Below, piece after piece: positions 50,500-62,485 of a stretch of DNA of 64,000 bases (positions are counted from its first letter, which is position 1; each line of letters starts with the position of its first letter). The stretch lies in contig CM042551.1 of the NCBI GenBank assembly GCA_023630585.1, forward strand, positions 5,296,001 through 5,360,000, written 5' to 3'. Made by a program: the position numbers and the translations under genes. Origin of the DNA: Cranoglanis bouderius. Its lineage: Eukaryota; Chordata; Actinopteri; Siluriformes; Cranoglanididae. A model generated the notes under the pieces. That model was not told the DNA's origin, ran no database searches, and saw only the letters and a program-made list of their open reading frames with translations.

Positions 50500-51689
50500 G
50501 TGCTTGAAAGTGATGTCAATACAGTCATTGCTAATGCTAAAACTAATTAGCATGCTAACTATTGTTGAACCACCATAGATTCTAAGAATGGAGCACTTTT
50601 GTGTTCAGGGGTGTGGTCATCATCATTCAACTCTTACTCAACTCCACCTACTTAAATATTAGAGACATACAGTGGGCATGCCAAATTTGGGCATATCTTG
50701 CTTAATGCACCTTAAATTAACTAAATAGCTTTTCCCCCTGAACCACATACAATATAATACAGATTTCTGGTTGAATACACGTTTATTAAATCCATCTCTA
50801 CATTAAAACCACTCTGTAGTTTGAACTCACCTTCCCCCTACTTGAACATTTTTTCTAATTCTATTGGGTGGGTGGGGAGAGACAGAGAGAAAGAGAGAGA
50901 AAGAAAGAAAGAGATAAGGAGGAGGACGAGGATGTGTTGGAAAAAGCAGAGCTAATTGAGTGTTCAGAAATTGTGGATTCAAAGTGAAATCTCGAAGGAC
51001 TTCTCATCTGCTGTACACAAACATCAAAGCCATTAGAATTCATACACTAGGTCTATTTCTCCCCCGACGCAATACTGCAGCATAACGCAGGCTTATTGAA
51101 TACAGATTCCTCTCCCAATTCCCCTTAAATCCTCATTTAGTTTATGGAGTTGGGACATCAGTTCGCCATACATACATAATAAATCGAGACTATGGTTTAT
51201 AGACAAGCTCAAAATGCCCGCAGAATCATTTAACGCTCGCTGGCAACAAAAGCTGCCAGTCATCTGCTTAATAGTCTCGATATTCGGTGATGGACGTAGG
51301 GACTATTCAGTCCGATTCCATTTCATTTGATTTTTTTTTTTTTTTAGCACTGTTAACAAAAGGCATTGGCTGCATCCGAATATCCCTACTACCCTCGGCA
51401 AAAAGCAATACGCCAAAGGAGAAGTATGTTAGAATTCTCAGTATTCATAAAACAGCAGGCGAGAAATACCCGGATGACCTACTTCCGTGACAGTATGGAA
51501 GCAATGGACACTGCACTATCCCATAAGGCAACGGGACTGGCACGGAAGAGCTGCCAGAAGGCGAAAAAAATGGCAGAAGGCGGCTCTTTATAAGTCGTAG
51601 GTCACATGACAATGCCAACATGGCGGATAGATTTGATAGGTACTGAATCGAATGAAGTTCGTACCGTCACCGTACGCGATTTCGAAAGC
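50500..51689. other. intergenic sequence, mostly unique
   Basis: Purine-rich run at 50875-50935. Bases 51110-51300 are unique and might be a conserved element. No exon recognised. Confidence 0.35.
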
Positions 51690-52556
51690 AGCCATTGTCA
51701 CAAAGTAGCTTTACAGAAATGGAGAACTGAGATAGAAACTGAGGCAACGGTGGCAAGGAAGACGGCATGACAAAGAAACTTTGAGAGGAACCAGACTCAA
51801 AATCCTCTTCCTGGTGACACCAGGTAGTGGGATATAAATCATTACAGTATACAGGTGTAGCTCATAAAGACAAATAGTGCTAAGACTGTTGAAAGGATAT
51901 TTAGTATGAGCAGATTGTGAATCCTGGGATGGGTACGGGACAGTCATTATGATTACAGCAGCAGTTCTTATGTACAAATCTGCAGTATCTAGGTGAGACA
52001 CTGAGGCAAGGGTAATACTTGGCCATAAACTGTTTTAGGGATGTGTAATATTTTAGGTGTCCTTGTGGTACCATCTACAGCAGCAGAAAGTGAGTCATAA
52101 GTTCATAAACTCCAAGGAGAAGTGGAGCGTCAGGATGAAAATCAGGTAGGTCTGGAGGGCGAGAGAAGCCTTTTAGAGAGAGAGAGAGATAATGAGAGCA
52201 GATTATTAGGTTTGCTTTTATCCTTCAGTGGTTTAAAGGGTGTATATTGTAATCAGAGTGCAAGCAGGGACTCCGGCAGGTCTAGATATAACAGCATAGC
52301 TAAAAGGTAGAGCCAGAAGGTAACACAGTCATGACGGTACACTGGGATATAAGGCAACATAAAACATCCCAGTTTCCCAAAACTCCCTGAACCCCTGAAC
52401 CCCCAGATCTCTTTACCTCTTTAGAGAAAGGCAGTATTTTACAAAATGCCTGCCTCAACAAATAGTTTGTCAGCCTAGATATAAAGATTGAGATGGTGTC
52501 TGAGTGCAGAACACTAATTGGAAGGCTGTTCTATAATGGGGAGACTTTGTAGGAAT
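51690..52556 (+). mobile_element. dispersed repeat (family G), longer second copy
   Basis: CAAAGTAGCTTTACAGAAAT, CGGTGGCAAGGAAGACGGCA, CTTTGAGAGGAACCAGACTC, then ACAGCATAGCTAAAAGG and GAGCCAGAAGG as at 20700-20748. It continues further than copy 1, to GAATCACACA, ending at a microsatellite. Confidence 0.65.
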
Positions 52557-52587
<31 letters not shown>

Positions 52588-52639
52588 ACACACACACACG
52601 CACACACACACACACGCATACACACACACACACACACAA
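52557..52639. repeat. (CA)n microsatellite
   Basis: CA tract with CG interruptions. Confidence 0.9.
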
Positions 52640-52769
52640 ACCTACAAAGCAAAAAAAAAAAAAAAGTGTAATGTTAGTCAGATAAAAGCTGAGCACATAA
52701 CCTTGCACTTGAGTTGAAAGATAAAAGGAGTCAAGTGCAAGTACTGAATATTGTACACTCTCAAGGATA

Positions 52770-52829
52770 AGAACACTGGGCATGAGCTGGGAATACACCC
52801 TGGATGTGATGTCAGTCTAAACCAGGACA

Positions 52830-52863
<34 letters not shown>

Positions 52864-53042
52864 TGTTTCACACAGAGGGGAAAATATAAGCATAGCTAAT
52901 CCACTTACTGGCATCTTTTTGGAAGTTGGGAGGAAACTCACACAGGCACAGGAACTTCCCACAGACAGCTCACCTTTGAGCTCAGGATCGATCCTGAGAC
53001 CCTGGAGCTGTAAGGCAGCAAAGCTACCCACTGCATAACTGT
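52770..53042 (-). mobile_element. Merman-like SINE, minus strand, with internal (CA)n
   Basis: GGGAATACACCCTGGATGTG, a CA tract at 52831-52861, CTAATCCACTTACTGGCATC, GAGCTCAGGATCGATCCTGA and CCACTGCATAACTG (reversed head). Confidence 0.75.
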
Positions 53043-53579
53043 GTATTAGAATGTATTGGTAATACATATTAGTGTATTTGCACTTTTTCACTTGCACGAT
53101 TCACATGTAAGCGAGTTCAAAACCTTTTTTGGCCTCTTTCGAGTTCATACATCATGAGACTATGCTTGCATTTGTACCGTTCCCTATTTGCATATGAATA
53201 TTAAGCAGAACTAATGGCACCTGTACGCTCCCGTACCGCCGAGGCTAATGAGAAACAAACAAACGCATGCACACATCCTGATGAGATTCATTAACATGGA
53301 AATTGGGGCAAGGTCACGGTCATGCTGCTGCACTGGTATTCTTATTAAGTGAATTTGAACAGAACAAGACAGTGCAGTTGCTGAGGTGGTCATCGGATCC
53401 TGCTCCTGTCTGTGAATATCAATGAGACCTTATCAATTTTACATTCATCACAGACAGGCGATGACACCTGAGACCAGGACCGCCAACCCGAACCTGTACA
53501 CGGCCGAGGTCCCGTAGCCACACACACTGCCATTCATCAACACACTGACATCCGGCCACACAGGACCCCCAGGAAAAGC

Positions 53580-53860
53580 CTCCAGCTTGAAACACCACAA
53601 AACACACACACACACACACGTACAGTACAGGTCTTACCATCCTCGTGAGGACCTTCCATTTTGTGAGGACTTTCCATTGACATACTTTTTAATGTAGATA
53701 ATTTATGCTATGCATACACTCTAACCTTAAAACATTTTGGCTGTTTAATATTTTAAAATATTAAAAAAGCTGCAGTTTTTGTAAAACAAACAATAACTCA
53801 GATATCTCTATCCCTATCCTAAAGTATTAATAACACACACACACACACACACATAGACAT
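53580..53860. repeat. degraded dispersed repeat between CA tracts
   Basis: CATCCTCGTGAGGACCTTCC and TTTTGTGAGGACTTTCCATT, followed by AT-rich sequence; similar GTGAGGAC motifs are common in fish repeats. Flanked by (CA)n at 53603-53619 and 53832-53852. Confidence 0.35.
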
Positions 53861-53869
53861 GACAACTCT

Positions 53870-54290
53870 GTCATTCAACTAGCACAGCAGAAGGACAGGC
53901 GAGCTCAGTCGTACCTTTGAACACTCATTTCCGTGGCTCTTTTACTTCAGTAGTGATGGATAAAAGCCTGTCCGAGCAAGCAGCGACTAACAGAGAGTCA
54001 GATCAAACACTAGAACCAATTTAAAGCAACAGGGACTGAAATGGGTTCTGCATTTACATCAGAGTTTTAATACGATGCTATACACTACATTCCATTATCA
54101 GAGGATGATGAGGCCACTTCTAAGAGCACATTACTATGCAGATCCCTGAGCTTAGTAATAATATTCATGTCGCTACAAGAGACGGGATGGATCCTGTAGC
54201 CGTTGGCCGTGCCACTGGGATACGTCTCCTGTATGTAGATCAGTTTATACTGTACCTCATGGTGGGGGTTGCTAATTCAAACTCACTAAT
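53870..54290. other. unique intergenic sequence
   Basis: Nothing recognised. Confidence 0.35.
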
Positions 54291-54299
54291 TCCCACCCG

Positions 54300-55095
54300 C
54301 TAGCTAACACTACCTCATCATACACCAAATGGGATAGTGAGGGTTAACATGCTTCCCCCTGAGACATGTGCAGTTCTGCCACCATCTGTTCCTCATGGTA
54401 CATAACATGTTTGGAGGAAAGCACTAATCTAAACTCTTCTGCATACATGAGCTCAAAGATGCCCATGATTGGTCAGTGTTACTCTGATTGACAAGGTAAA
54501 GAGCAATGCCATTCTTCCCACCCATTGAGCATGACCAATTTTGCTCTTTTGGGGTGCGTCTCAGTCAGCTCCCTAGCTCCCCAGGTCGTGAATCAATATA
54601 TGGTGTACACGAGTTCGGGCACTGGTAAGGACCCTGGCTCACTACACGTTGGGACACTGATGACTCAATTTCTGGTGACATGACTACGTACTCACGTTGT
54701 AAAACATCACCACTAGCATTTATCAACAACAGGCAGGACCGATACCTTTCTGTCATGGTACTTCAAGCAGGATTGTAGGCTAGCTAGTGGATTTTTAAAA
54801 ATCATTAAACACTTAAAAGTTGTTAGACTCAAACAAACGTTAACATAAGTAATCAGTTGAGAGCTACAACAACAATAACAAGCTACTTACATTTGTAGAA
54901 GAAGTTGACTGAGAGTTTGTCCCCCATTATTTTTTGTGTTTGGAACTGGAAGGATTTGTGATTACGACAGCCCTTAAAATGGCCGACTCCCTGATCAGTG
55001 CCCTGACTACTGAACTAGGGAGCTGATTGAGATGCACCTTTGGTCTCCCAGCAATGGGTGACTGTGACCTTATCATGATCCGAACTCGTGATCTA
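54300..55095 (+). repeat. dispersed repeat (family H), copy 2, split by a MITE
   Basis: The left part (54300-54552) has CCCTGAGACATGTGCAGTTC, CATACATGAGCTCAAAGATG and TCTGATTGACAAGG. The right part (55039-55095) has TGGTCTCCCAGCAATGGGTG and GATCCGAACTCGTGATC. Copy 1 at 44230 is uninterrupted. Confidence 0.6.
54553..55038. mobile_element. MITE with ~24-bp terminal inverted repeats, 486 bp
   Basis: The left end GGTGCGTCTCAGTCAGCTCC continues CTAG; the right end is its inverse with two mismatches (CTAGGGAGCTGATTGAGATG then CACC). TTTGG flanks both sides (54548-54552, 55039-55043). No open frame of note. Confidence 0.8.
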
Positions 55096-55141
55096 CCGAG
55101 AATTGGGCGAATGCTTTACAGTTGCTACACTCAGGATCACT

Positions 55142-55390
55142 CAAGCACCAGGGGGGATTTCTGCATGGGTTTCTCTGGTTTTCATCCTTCATCCCAAAAA
55201 CATGCCAGATGGGGGATTGCCAACTCTTAATTGCCCCTATATGTGAATGAGTGTGTCAGTGGGTGTGTGCATGGTGCCATGTGATTGAATATTGTCGCAT
55301 CCAGGGTGTATACTGATGCCCGGTGTTGCGGGGATGGACTCCGTAACCACAGTGACCCTGACCAAGATAAAGCACTTACTAAAGATGAAT
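55142..55390 (+). mobile_element. Merman-like SINE, 5'-truncated
   Basis: CATGGGTTTCTCTGGTTTTC, CATCCCAAAAACATGCCAG, CATCCAGGGTGTATACTGAT, GACCAAGATAAAGCACTTAC and TAAAGATGAATA. Confidence 0.75.
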
Positions 55391-55399
55391 AGAATTCTT

Positions 55400-57280
55400 G
55401 CCTATTGCACTGGCAGGTTTTTTTTTTTTTTTTTGTCTTACCTTTGCTGGAAATTCTTTCACTGGAATTCTGAATGTAAATGTAAACAGAACAATTAAAT
55501 GGATTTTCGCCATTTTGTGACTTGAACATTTGTATTGAATAAGTTATTAAGCTTAAGTCAAAGTCGGGTTTACACTGTATGATGAGTGACTCATAAGCAC
55601 TTACAGTACGCCACTGCATGACTCGAGCTCTGAGCCACAGTTGCAATCACTCTTTACATTGGTAGTAAGCAGGAAAGTGTCTCAAAATGCACAACGTGTC
55701 AAACCTTGAGGCAGACAGGCTACAACAGCAAAAGACCATTTCTGTCATCCAAGAACAGGAATCTGAGGCTACAGGGGGCACAGACTCACCCAAACTGGAC
55801 AGGTGAAGACCTAAAAAACAGCGTCTGGACATGTCCCTCATTGTAATTTGTTCCAGTGCATGCTAATATAATTGCAGCATCATTATCATTGCTAGCGAAT
55901 TTTAGCCCACTGATGAAGTCTGTATATTAGGCTTTGGAATTAATCAGCTTTTGCTCTGGCAATATGTATATTTATACTATTTATGTTGCCTGAGGAAATG
56001 AGGTTACACTTCAAGCAACCGGTGGGATAGCTAATAAATTATCCACCCCTGTATATTGGGTCTTATCTCTTGCCTGAATAAGGAAATGCGTATGTGCTCT
56101 AATGCACACTGGACTTATTGCAAGACAGAATAGTCTACATGGTTTGCTACAGTAAGTGTAGGATTGGTCCATAGTGTGCCATTAATTAGGTATTATTTAA
56201 ACACTCTGATTTTTGTTCTTGTATTATTGTCTTGGCCTAATTTCATCGCTTTTGTGCGTCTAAAACTCTGCTATCTCCCATGAAACCCATTTGTAGCCGA
56301 GGTTGGCAGTGTGGGGACCTCAGAGTAACTGTTGTGACTGTTATAGTAATTAGGAAGCAAACAGAAGGCCACTGGGAGCAATTAACCCACACACACTCTG
56401 TGTTTAGTTTTGGCTGCATTGGAACGCTGGAGTCGATGAGAGGAGTTGACGAGTGGAAGTGAAGAGTCAAGGAGAAGCAGGGATAAGTAGGAAGAAATGG
56501 GGAGAAGGAGGAAAAAAGGAGGGAGAAGGACAGAGAAGTAGAGAGAAGCGAGAAGAAGAAGTTTATGTTTAGTAATGTATCAGCTGGACATAAGAGGAGA
56601 AAACAGGAGGATGATTTGAAAGAGAAAAAGTTCAGTAGCACAGTTTCAACCAGAGTAATGGCCTCATATCTCAAACATATTTCACAAGAGGCCTGAAATC
56701 CAAACAGCTGGCTTTCCCCCTACAGCTCTGCTGTCAGACACGGTGAGTCAGCGACAGTCAAACTGAGAAAGAGCTACACAAACCAGCTAAATCTACCACT
56801 TCATCACAGTTGTCGCAGATCTCAAATCAGTAAATTGCCCCCTCTATCCTGCCTACTTCTCTCACAAGGGGGTGGGGGTATGAGAGGGAGCGGGCGGCTT
56901 AATTGAGGGATTAGCAATAACCTGTAAAAATATCTTCATTCTCTGATTATACATTCAGAAACATGCTGGGAAGGTGCCGTCATGGCTACTGCAATATAAT
57001 GGCAGAGCAAATAAAAAACCCACCGCTGAGAGATGCAAAATATCAGTCTGTCCAGTGGCATTTCCCTGTTTGTTACAGTTCATATGATTCTTAGGCATTA
57101 TCTAGGTGTGTGTTAAGGAAAAACTCTGAGAAAGTAAATGTGAGAGATGAGGAAAGACAATACATAGATACGTAAATAAAAAGAGCATTATTCTAAGCAT
57201 GTTGTGGTCAATAGCTTTGGCTGAACCATGTGTAAAGCATGCTGTGCCGTATCTCTAATGATTGAAATTGAGAGAAAGGT
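55400..57280. other. intergenic sequence
   Basis: Bases 56455-56640 are purine-rich on the + strand. Bases 56880-57010 look unique with homeodomain-like cores (GGCTTAATTGAGGGATTAGC). No exon or element recognised. Confidence 0.35.
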
Positions 57281-57282
57281 GC

Positions 57283-57286
57283 ACAC

Positions 57287-57331
<45 letters not shown>
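57283..57331. repeat. (GA)n microsatellite
   Basis: GA tract 20 nt before a SINE. Confidence 0.88.
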
Positions 57332-57335
<4 letters not shown>

Positions 57336-57351
57336 AAGGGATACTTCAGGA

Positions 57352-57650
57352 TTTTAGTGGTTAGCACATTTGCCTTGCACCTCAAGGGTTGGGGGTCCGA
57401 ATCCCACCTCTGCCCTGAGTGCACAGAGTTTGCATGTTCTCCCTGTGCTTTGGAGGTTTTCTCTGGATTGGCATTTCCAAATTGTCCGTGGTGTGTGAAT
57501 GGGTGTGTGAGTGTGCGATTGTGCCCTGCAATGGGTTGGCACCCCGTCCAGGATGTCCCCCACCTTGTGCCCTGAGTCCCCTGGGATAGGCTCCAGGCTC
57601 CTCACTACCCTGTGTAGGATAAGCGGTATGGAAAATGGATGGATGTTTCA
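57352..57650 (+). mobile_element. Mermaid/V-SINE-type SINE, small internal deletion
   Basis: GTGGTTAGCACATTTGCCTT (A-box region), GGGTCCGAATCCCACC (B-box-like), a deletion in the core near 57468, GGGTTGGCACCCCGTCCAGG and AGCGGTATGGAAAATGGATG. Confidence 0.82.
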
Positions 57651-58098
57651 ACATACTGAGAAAAGGACAGAAATACCTGATTACTCAAAACTCATTTATA
57701 ATCTAATGCTAAGGGCAGTTGCTGGCACGTCAAGAAGTGTTTATGTGAGAAACATATTTTTGATGAATTTTCTGAATTCCTCAGGATAATGGATTTGCAA
57801 ATTAAGTTTTAAAACTGTACATATTGACTTTCTCTGTGCACTAAAAACACTGAAAAATGAAGTCATGGCTGTTTTTTTTTTGTTTTTTTTTAACTGAGGA
57901 AGCACAGCTGTCTGCTATTGAAGTGTATATCTGTGTGTGTTCTGTTTTATCTGCTTCATTTCAACTCAAACAGCCAGCCTGACCTCCTATTTAACTCTCA
58001 GTCTCTCCTCATAAGTAACTTTTCTAAAATCAGGGCGGCAGCATTAGCAGTGACTGTCATGGCATGATAAAAAAACAGTTAAACTGCTAACAACAATA

Positions 58099-58593
58099 TA
58101 GGGCCAAAAGTATGTGGACAATGAGTATTGAGTATCCCATTCTAAAACCATGGGCATTGATATGGCATATGGTTGATATGGTCTTTACTGTTATAATAAG
58201 CAAACTCTACTCTTCTGGGAAGGCCTTCCACTAGATTTTGAGTGTGGCTGTGGGGATTTGTGATCACTCGGCCACAAAAGTTCAGACACTGATTTCAGGT
58301 AAGAAGGCCTGGTGCACAGCCGTCATTCCAATTCATTCTAAGGGTGTTCAGTGCAGATGAGATCAGAGTTCTGTGCCTTAATCTCAAATGGGGTCTTCAT
58401 GGATCTCATTTTGCGCACATGGGCATTATCATGCTGGAACAGGTTTGGGCCCCTTAGTTCCAGTGAAGGGAAATCTTAATTGTACAGCATACAGAGGCAT
58501 TCTATATAATTGTGTGCTTCCAACTTTGTGGTAATAGTTTTGGTTAGAACCACAAATGGGTGGGATGTTCAGGTGTCCACAGAACTTTGGCCA
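58099..58593. mobile_element. non-autonomous Tc1-like element
   Basis: The left end GGGCCAAAAGTATGTGGACA and inverted right end GGCCAAAGTTCTGTGGACAC form terminal repeats flanked by TA. It is about 495 bp with no transposase frame. Confidence 0.7.
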
Positions 58594-58708
58594 TATTGCG
58601 TAGCTAGCTAACTCACAGAGGAAGCTAGCTAAACCTATAAATAAACAAAAAACTGAAACAAACGCAAATAAGGCTACTCAACTGACTGACTACTGCAGCT
58701 CTGAGAAT

Positions 58709-58788
58709 TCTGCAGTTCACTGACCAGCACTGAGACTGCAGTTCGCTGACCAGCACTGAGACTGCAGTTCACTGACCAGCCCTGAACT
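58709..58788 (+). repeat. 26-bp minisatellite, three units
   Basis: Units start CTGCAGTTCACTGACCAGCA; the second has G for A in TTCGCTG and the third C for A near its end. Confidence 0.85.
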
Positions 58789-59158
58789 GATACTGTATGT
58801 TTATGTTTGAAATGCTTTCAGTCATGTACAGTACATTAACCTTTCAATAAATGGCTGTTGGTTATGAGGTTCATCCCCTTTGTGAAGTCAAGTGTCCGGA
58901 AGGGACAAAACTGCATTTGTGCAGATATTTTTCTATGCAAAACCCGTGTGAGAAGCTCGTAGCTCTCAAGCACCAGTGTGTCCAGGAGGGTCGCAAAATG
59001 ACCTATGAGAAGCCTGTTGTCCAACGAACATTAAAACAAAATGTACTTTATGAACCCTACTATAGGATCTCACTGAAGCCTGTTTCAATCAGTTGGTGTC
59101 CATGGGGTTCTGGAGATTTTCACGCTACTCTGTCCACTGTGATTCTGCAGTGAGATAT

Positions 59159-60505
59159 CCAGTCCCCTCTGAAACTATTAGAACGCCAAGGCCAATTCAT
59201 TTTTATTTGCAGTAGATTGAAGACATTTGGGTTTGAGATCAAAAGATGAACATGAGAAGAGTGTTTAGAGTTTCAGCTTTTAGTTCCTGGTATTTATATG
59301 TAGGTGTTAAATGACATAGAACATAACACATTTTGTGATAAAAGATAAGCCATCAAGAAGATCAGAGCACTGTCTACAGGAGAAAAGCAAGTCATTTTGA
59401 AGCTGGGAAAATAGGGAAAATCTATCAGAAGTATTGCACAAACATTGGGCATATAACAATATAACAATTTTGAATGTCCTGAATAAGAAAGAAACCACTG
59501 GTGTACTGAGCAACAGACACCGAACAGATCAAAACAACAGTTGATGACAGAAACATTGTGAGAGCTGTGACAATGTCCACAGGGGTGAAGATATCACAGT
59601 AAACCATTCAAAGAAGACGTCAAGAGCAGAAATATAGAGGCCATTCCACAAGATGCAAACCACTCGTCAGCAGTAAGAATCAGAAGGCCAGATTGGAATT
59701 TGCAAAGAAATACAGAGATGAGCCACAAAAGTTCTGGAATCAATATTGACCTTTACCAAAGTGATGGAAAGGCAAAAGTGTGAAGAAAGAAAGGAGCTGC
59801 TCACGATCCAAAACATACAAGTTTATCTGTGAAACATGGTGGAGGTAGTGTCATGGCTTGGGCTTGCATGGCTGCTTCTGAAACAGGCTCACTAATCTTT
59901 ATTGATGATGTAACTCATGATGTTAGAAGCAAAATGAAGTCTGCCAATATACAGAGAAATGCATCCAAATTATTCGGGAGGAACTTCATCTTGCAGCAAG
60001 ACAATGATCCAAAACACACTGCCAAATCAACAAAGGACTGATTTTAGACTGAACAAGTCAATCACCAGACCTTAACCCAACTGAGCAGCATTTCATATCC
60101 TGAAGAGGAGACTGAAGGGAGAAACCCCCCAAAACAAACAACAACTGAAAGAGGCTGCAGTAAAAACCTGGAAAAGCATCACAAAAGAAGAAACCAACAA
60201 TTTGGTGATGTCAGTGAGTCGCAGGCTTGATGCAGTTATTGCAAACAAGGGATATGCAACCAAATATTAAGTGTTATTTACTTTACTTACTATACTTATA
60301 CTAAGACCTATACTTTTGCTCGCCTAAAAATGGGTGGTCTGATACAAAAGGTTCTCTGTTTTATGTTGTATAACACATCTAGATGTAAATACCAGGAAAT
60401 AAAAGCTGAAATCCTAAACCCTCTGGTCTCAAACCCAGATGTCTTTGGTGTATAGCACAAACAAATGAAGTTGCCTTGCCATTCCAATATGTTCAGATGG
60501 GACTG
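59159..60505 (+). mobile_element. Tc1-like transposon, nearly full length, frame-broken
   Basis: Inverted ends CCAGTCCCCTCTGAAACTAT (left) and CAGTCCCATCTGAACATATT (right, reversed), then TA. Transposase pieces occur in several frames: around 59690-59760 the FAKKYRDEPQKFWNQY-type segment; 59829-60041 with MKHGGGSVMAWACMAASETG, SLIFIDDVT and LQQDNDPKHTAK, which holds a catalytic aspartate; around 60060-60270 DLNPTEQHF-like and ANKGYATKY. Stops and shifts break the frame, so it is inactive. Confidence 0.85.
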
Positions 60506-60884
60506 TATGATATTTTAATTAGCTGAAATATTGAATTCCACCAAGACTGATGACACATGAGGAAACTTTTAATTGCTGCATTCACTGTAAATGAAATTTT
60601 AGGGATGCCAGGCTTCCCACATAATCTTAAAAAAATTGCTTATGGTGTGAACCATTGGACATGTTTTGTTTTTTGTTAAATGGTTGATGCAATGAGCAAG
60701 AATGCCACTACCCCAGATATGAAAAAACCCAGACATTTTTGTTATAAAATGGCAGTTTTTTTTTTTTTTTCCTGTGGAGGTTGCTCTGCTGCAGATCAGT
60801 CTCCATTTAATGCAAAATATTAGTATTTGATTTAATACAGGGCTACACACACACACACGCACAAAAAGAAAAAAATGTTGAAAA

Positions 60885-61290
60885 CAATAGTTCCAGCTGC
60901 AAGGCAAATCACAGGTTTACATTAATGCTCTGTTCTAATACATTAGCGTTTTTATAGTAACAGCTCATTCACAGGTGTTGAATTCTCAACACTACATATA
61001 CTATAAATAGATTAAAAATGCATGTTGTATGTTGTTTGTGGAGATATTTATTTAATATTTTTATAACTTGTTTAACAAGTTTCTATTTTTAAAAATTAAG
61101 TTCAGGAGAGCTAAAAAAAAAAAAAAAGATAGACTGATTAAAGATGGTTATAGCTGCTATAACGTAAGTGATAACGGTAGCAATGTTGTAGTATAAGAAG
61201 AGGAAAACACTTTGAGAACCGCTTTTATTGGAAAATAAATCAGGGTGGTAACAGTAACTCTGCATTGGGCGGATGATTTATTTAAAGTTT
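60885..61290 (-). repeat. family A repeat, minus strand
   Basis: GTTCCAGCTGCAAGGCAAAT, TTTTTATAGTAACAGCTCAT, GAGGAAAACACTTTGAGAAC and GGTGGTAACAGTAACTCTGC, in the same order as the 39540 copy. Confidence 0.65.
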
Positions 61291-61929
61291 GAAAATGATC
61301 AAGACAAGGACAAAGTGAGATCTGGTGGCTACACCTCACACAGGAACCAGCAGAAAGATTTAGCCTGGCCTACTTACAGCTAAACAGCCTGCCATTACCT
61401 CGCTGTTCTTGCGGCTTCCAGTTCAATCTTTAATGCAGGCATATGGACACATTAAATGAGCTCCATCCTTCTCTGCCTGAGCCTCAAACCTGACTCCTAT
61501 TAGCTATTAGGAGGTATCTCAGTTTCCACCGATTGAATACAAATCAGATAGATGCCCATTAGGGTATGGCAGAGGGGAAAAAAACGACATATCTGGCTAT
61601 GAAGTTATAAAGACTGTAGCCCAACAAGCCAAAAAAAGCAGCAGGGCTGCTGAAGGCTGGATCTTATCATACAGAGCTCTGACAGGTCAGTGAGCGCAGC
61701 ACTGATATATCCAATATTCAGAGATTTTATATGTGTGTGAGCATGGAGTGCAGTTCTGCACAAAAGAGGGAACCTTACTGGCAGCTCTGACAGAGTGCAT
61801 GTGTGTGTGTATGTGTGGATATGTGTGCATGCTAAAAGGAAAAGAAGATAGGGAGAGATATGAGGGGGACATTCTGTCCCTGACAGCCAGATTCCACTAA
61901 AATCTGGTTTCTTTGGACTGCAAGCTGCA
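61291..61929. other. intergenic sequence between inverted family A copies
   Basis: Unique. No exon recognised. Confidence 0.35.
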
Positions 61930-62485
61930 TCAGTGTATCTCATAAACAGAGAATAAATCACTTGGGGGTGTGCTTTTAGGAAAACAGTCAGCAAGTGGGT
62001 GGTGTAATCTGGCCAGACGTGAAGCAGAGTTATTCTTACCATCCCGAAGATCTTTATTTTTCAATAAAAGTGCTTTGTAAAGTGTTTTATTCCTCTTCTA
62101 CCTCAGCAATTTGTCATTGAATTGAAGAATGACACAGTATTGTATCCATTTATAGTTACATTTAATGTGCAGTTATAAACAGCCTTTTTTTTTTTTTTCA
62201 CCAGCCTGCTCTGTCCTGAAAGCTTGAAGTTATAGCTTTTCCTCTGATTGTTACAAAGTCCTGACACTGGAGACTCTTTCCAGAATCGCTAAATAAACAA
62301 CTCCTTACAGATCAATCTCGCAATTACACACATTTTAATCAGTTTGTATGGAACAGCCACCGTACAAGTCCCTGCGTAAGCTGTTACTATAGAACCAATA
62401 ACATTAGAACGAGTGCATTGATATATAAACCTGTGATTTGTCTTGTACCAAGAACTGAACAATCAGAGTCAAGAATTCAACAAGT
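61930..62485 (+). repeat. family A repeat, plus strand
   Basis: GGCCAGACGTGAAGCAGAGT, GTTTTATTCCTCTTCTACCT, CTGACACTGGAGACTCTTTC, CCGTACAAGTCCCTGCGTAA and AATCAGAGTCAAGAATTCAA. The best example of the family's gene-free interior. Confidence 0.65.

Noticed and set aside
58851..59153. 100-codon open frame of fairly normal composition
   Set aside because: No family recognised and no splice partners; kept out because length and composition alone are not enough. A protein search would decide.
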